The notes under the pieces are model-generated. The model had not been told where the DNA came from. It ran no database searches and was given only the letters and a program-made list of their open reading frames with translations. From Bacteroidales bacterium (lineage in GTDB: Bacteria; Bacteroidota; Bacteroidia; Bacteroidales; WCHB1-69): a stretch of DNA of 7,714 nt. Numbering within the stretch: the first letter of the stretch is position 1; each line of letters starts with the position of its first letter. Below, piece by piece: positions 7,637 to 7,714 of the stretch. The stretch spans positions 1 through 7,714 of the forward strand of contig JAGCRI010000138.1 in assembly GCA_017964755.1 (NCBI GenBank), read 5' to 3'. A program made the position numbers and the translations under genes.

Positions 7637-7714
7637 AAACAAGATAGTTACGGTTGAAGAGTGGCGCGAGCTGCGGAGCCGTGAAGCCGCTATGAAGGTT
7701 GTCTTCACTAGCGG
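7614..7714 (+). CDS. Probable RfaE2/HldE-type nucleotidyltransferase (ADP-heptose pathway), 5' fragment
   Basis: An open frame starts at ATG 7614, in the +1 frame relative to the preceding gene and overlapping its last 23 nt, and runs off the right edge after 33 codons. The product begins MNLLQKIENKIVTVEEW and reaches MKVVFTSG. This matches the layout of the adenylyltransferase half of HldE (RfaE domain II): a short helical lead with K-I-x-T-x-E-E-x, then a beta strand of the type KVVFTNG that normally continues CFDxxHxGH. The catalytic HxGH motif lies outside the window. The family converts D-glycero-beta-D-manno-heptose 1-phosphate and ATP to ADP-heptose for LPS core. Another cytidylyltransferase-like enzyme is possible, but glycerol-3-phosphate cytidylyltransferases usually lack this lead segment. 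A later in-frame ATG at 7692 would remove the lead and is less likely. Confidence 0.65.
   Translation, partial: MNLLQKIENKIVTVEEWRELRSREAAMKVVFTS

Overview
This window looks like chromosomal DNA of a Gram-negative member of the Bacteroidota, most likely order Bacteroidales. Supporting signs are two promoter boxes of the Bacteroidetes type (TAnnTTTGC), weak or absent Shine-Dalgarno sequences, an outer-membrane beta-barrel protein, and protein families typical of the group: a PCMD-like surface domain, a DUF748/AsmA-like envelope protein and a flippase-like integral membrane protein. Taxon assignment is inference; there is no rRNA or other marker here.

Layout. Positions 1-1774 (minus strand) hold the first 591 codons of a large secreted or surface protein that runs off the left edge. 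It has a signal peptide, a PCMD-like carbohydrate-binding-type domain, a cadherin-like beta-sandwich, the start of a right-handed beta-helix, and then a glycine/asparagine-rich repeat tract. Because its stop lies outside the window, it is easily missed by a closed-ORF search; the proline-rich frame on the opposite strand is its shadow. Positions 1775-2012 form an AT-rich divergent promoter region with a candidate -7 box facing each way.

Positions 2013-7714 carry five co-directional plus-strand genes with gaps of 29, 46 and 26 nt and a final 23-nt overlap, consistent with an operon. They are a DUF748/AsmA-like inner-membrane-anchored periplasmic protein, the DNA repair ATPase RecN, a 218-residue outer-membrane beta-barrel protein, a polytopic protein of the lysylphosphatidylglycerol synthase TM/UPF0104 family, and the first 33 codons of a probable RfaE2/HldE-type nucleotidyltransferase cut by the right edge.

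Apart from recN, the plus-strand cluster has an envelope theme: lipid bridge-like protein, outer-membrane barrel, membrane flippase-like protein, and a possible LPS-heptose activating enzyme. No mobile element, CRISPR array, tRNA, rRNA or clear intrinsic terminator was seen. I found no convincing new multi-gene system. The most unusual object is the glycine-rich beta-helix surface protein at the left edge.
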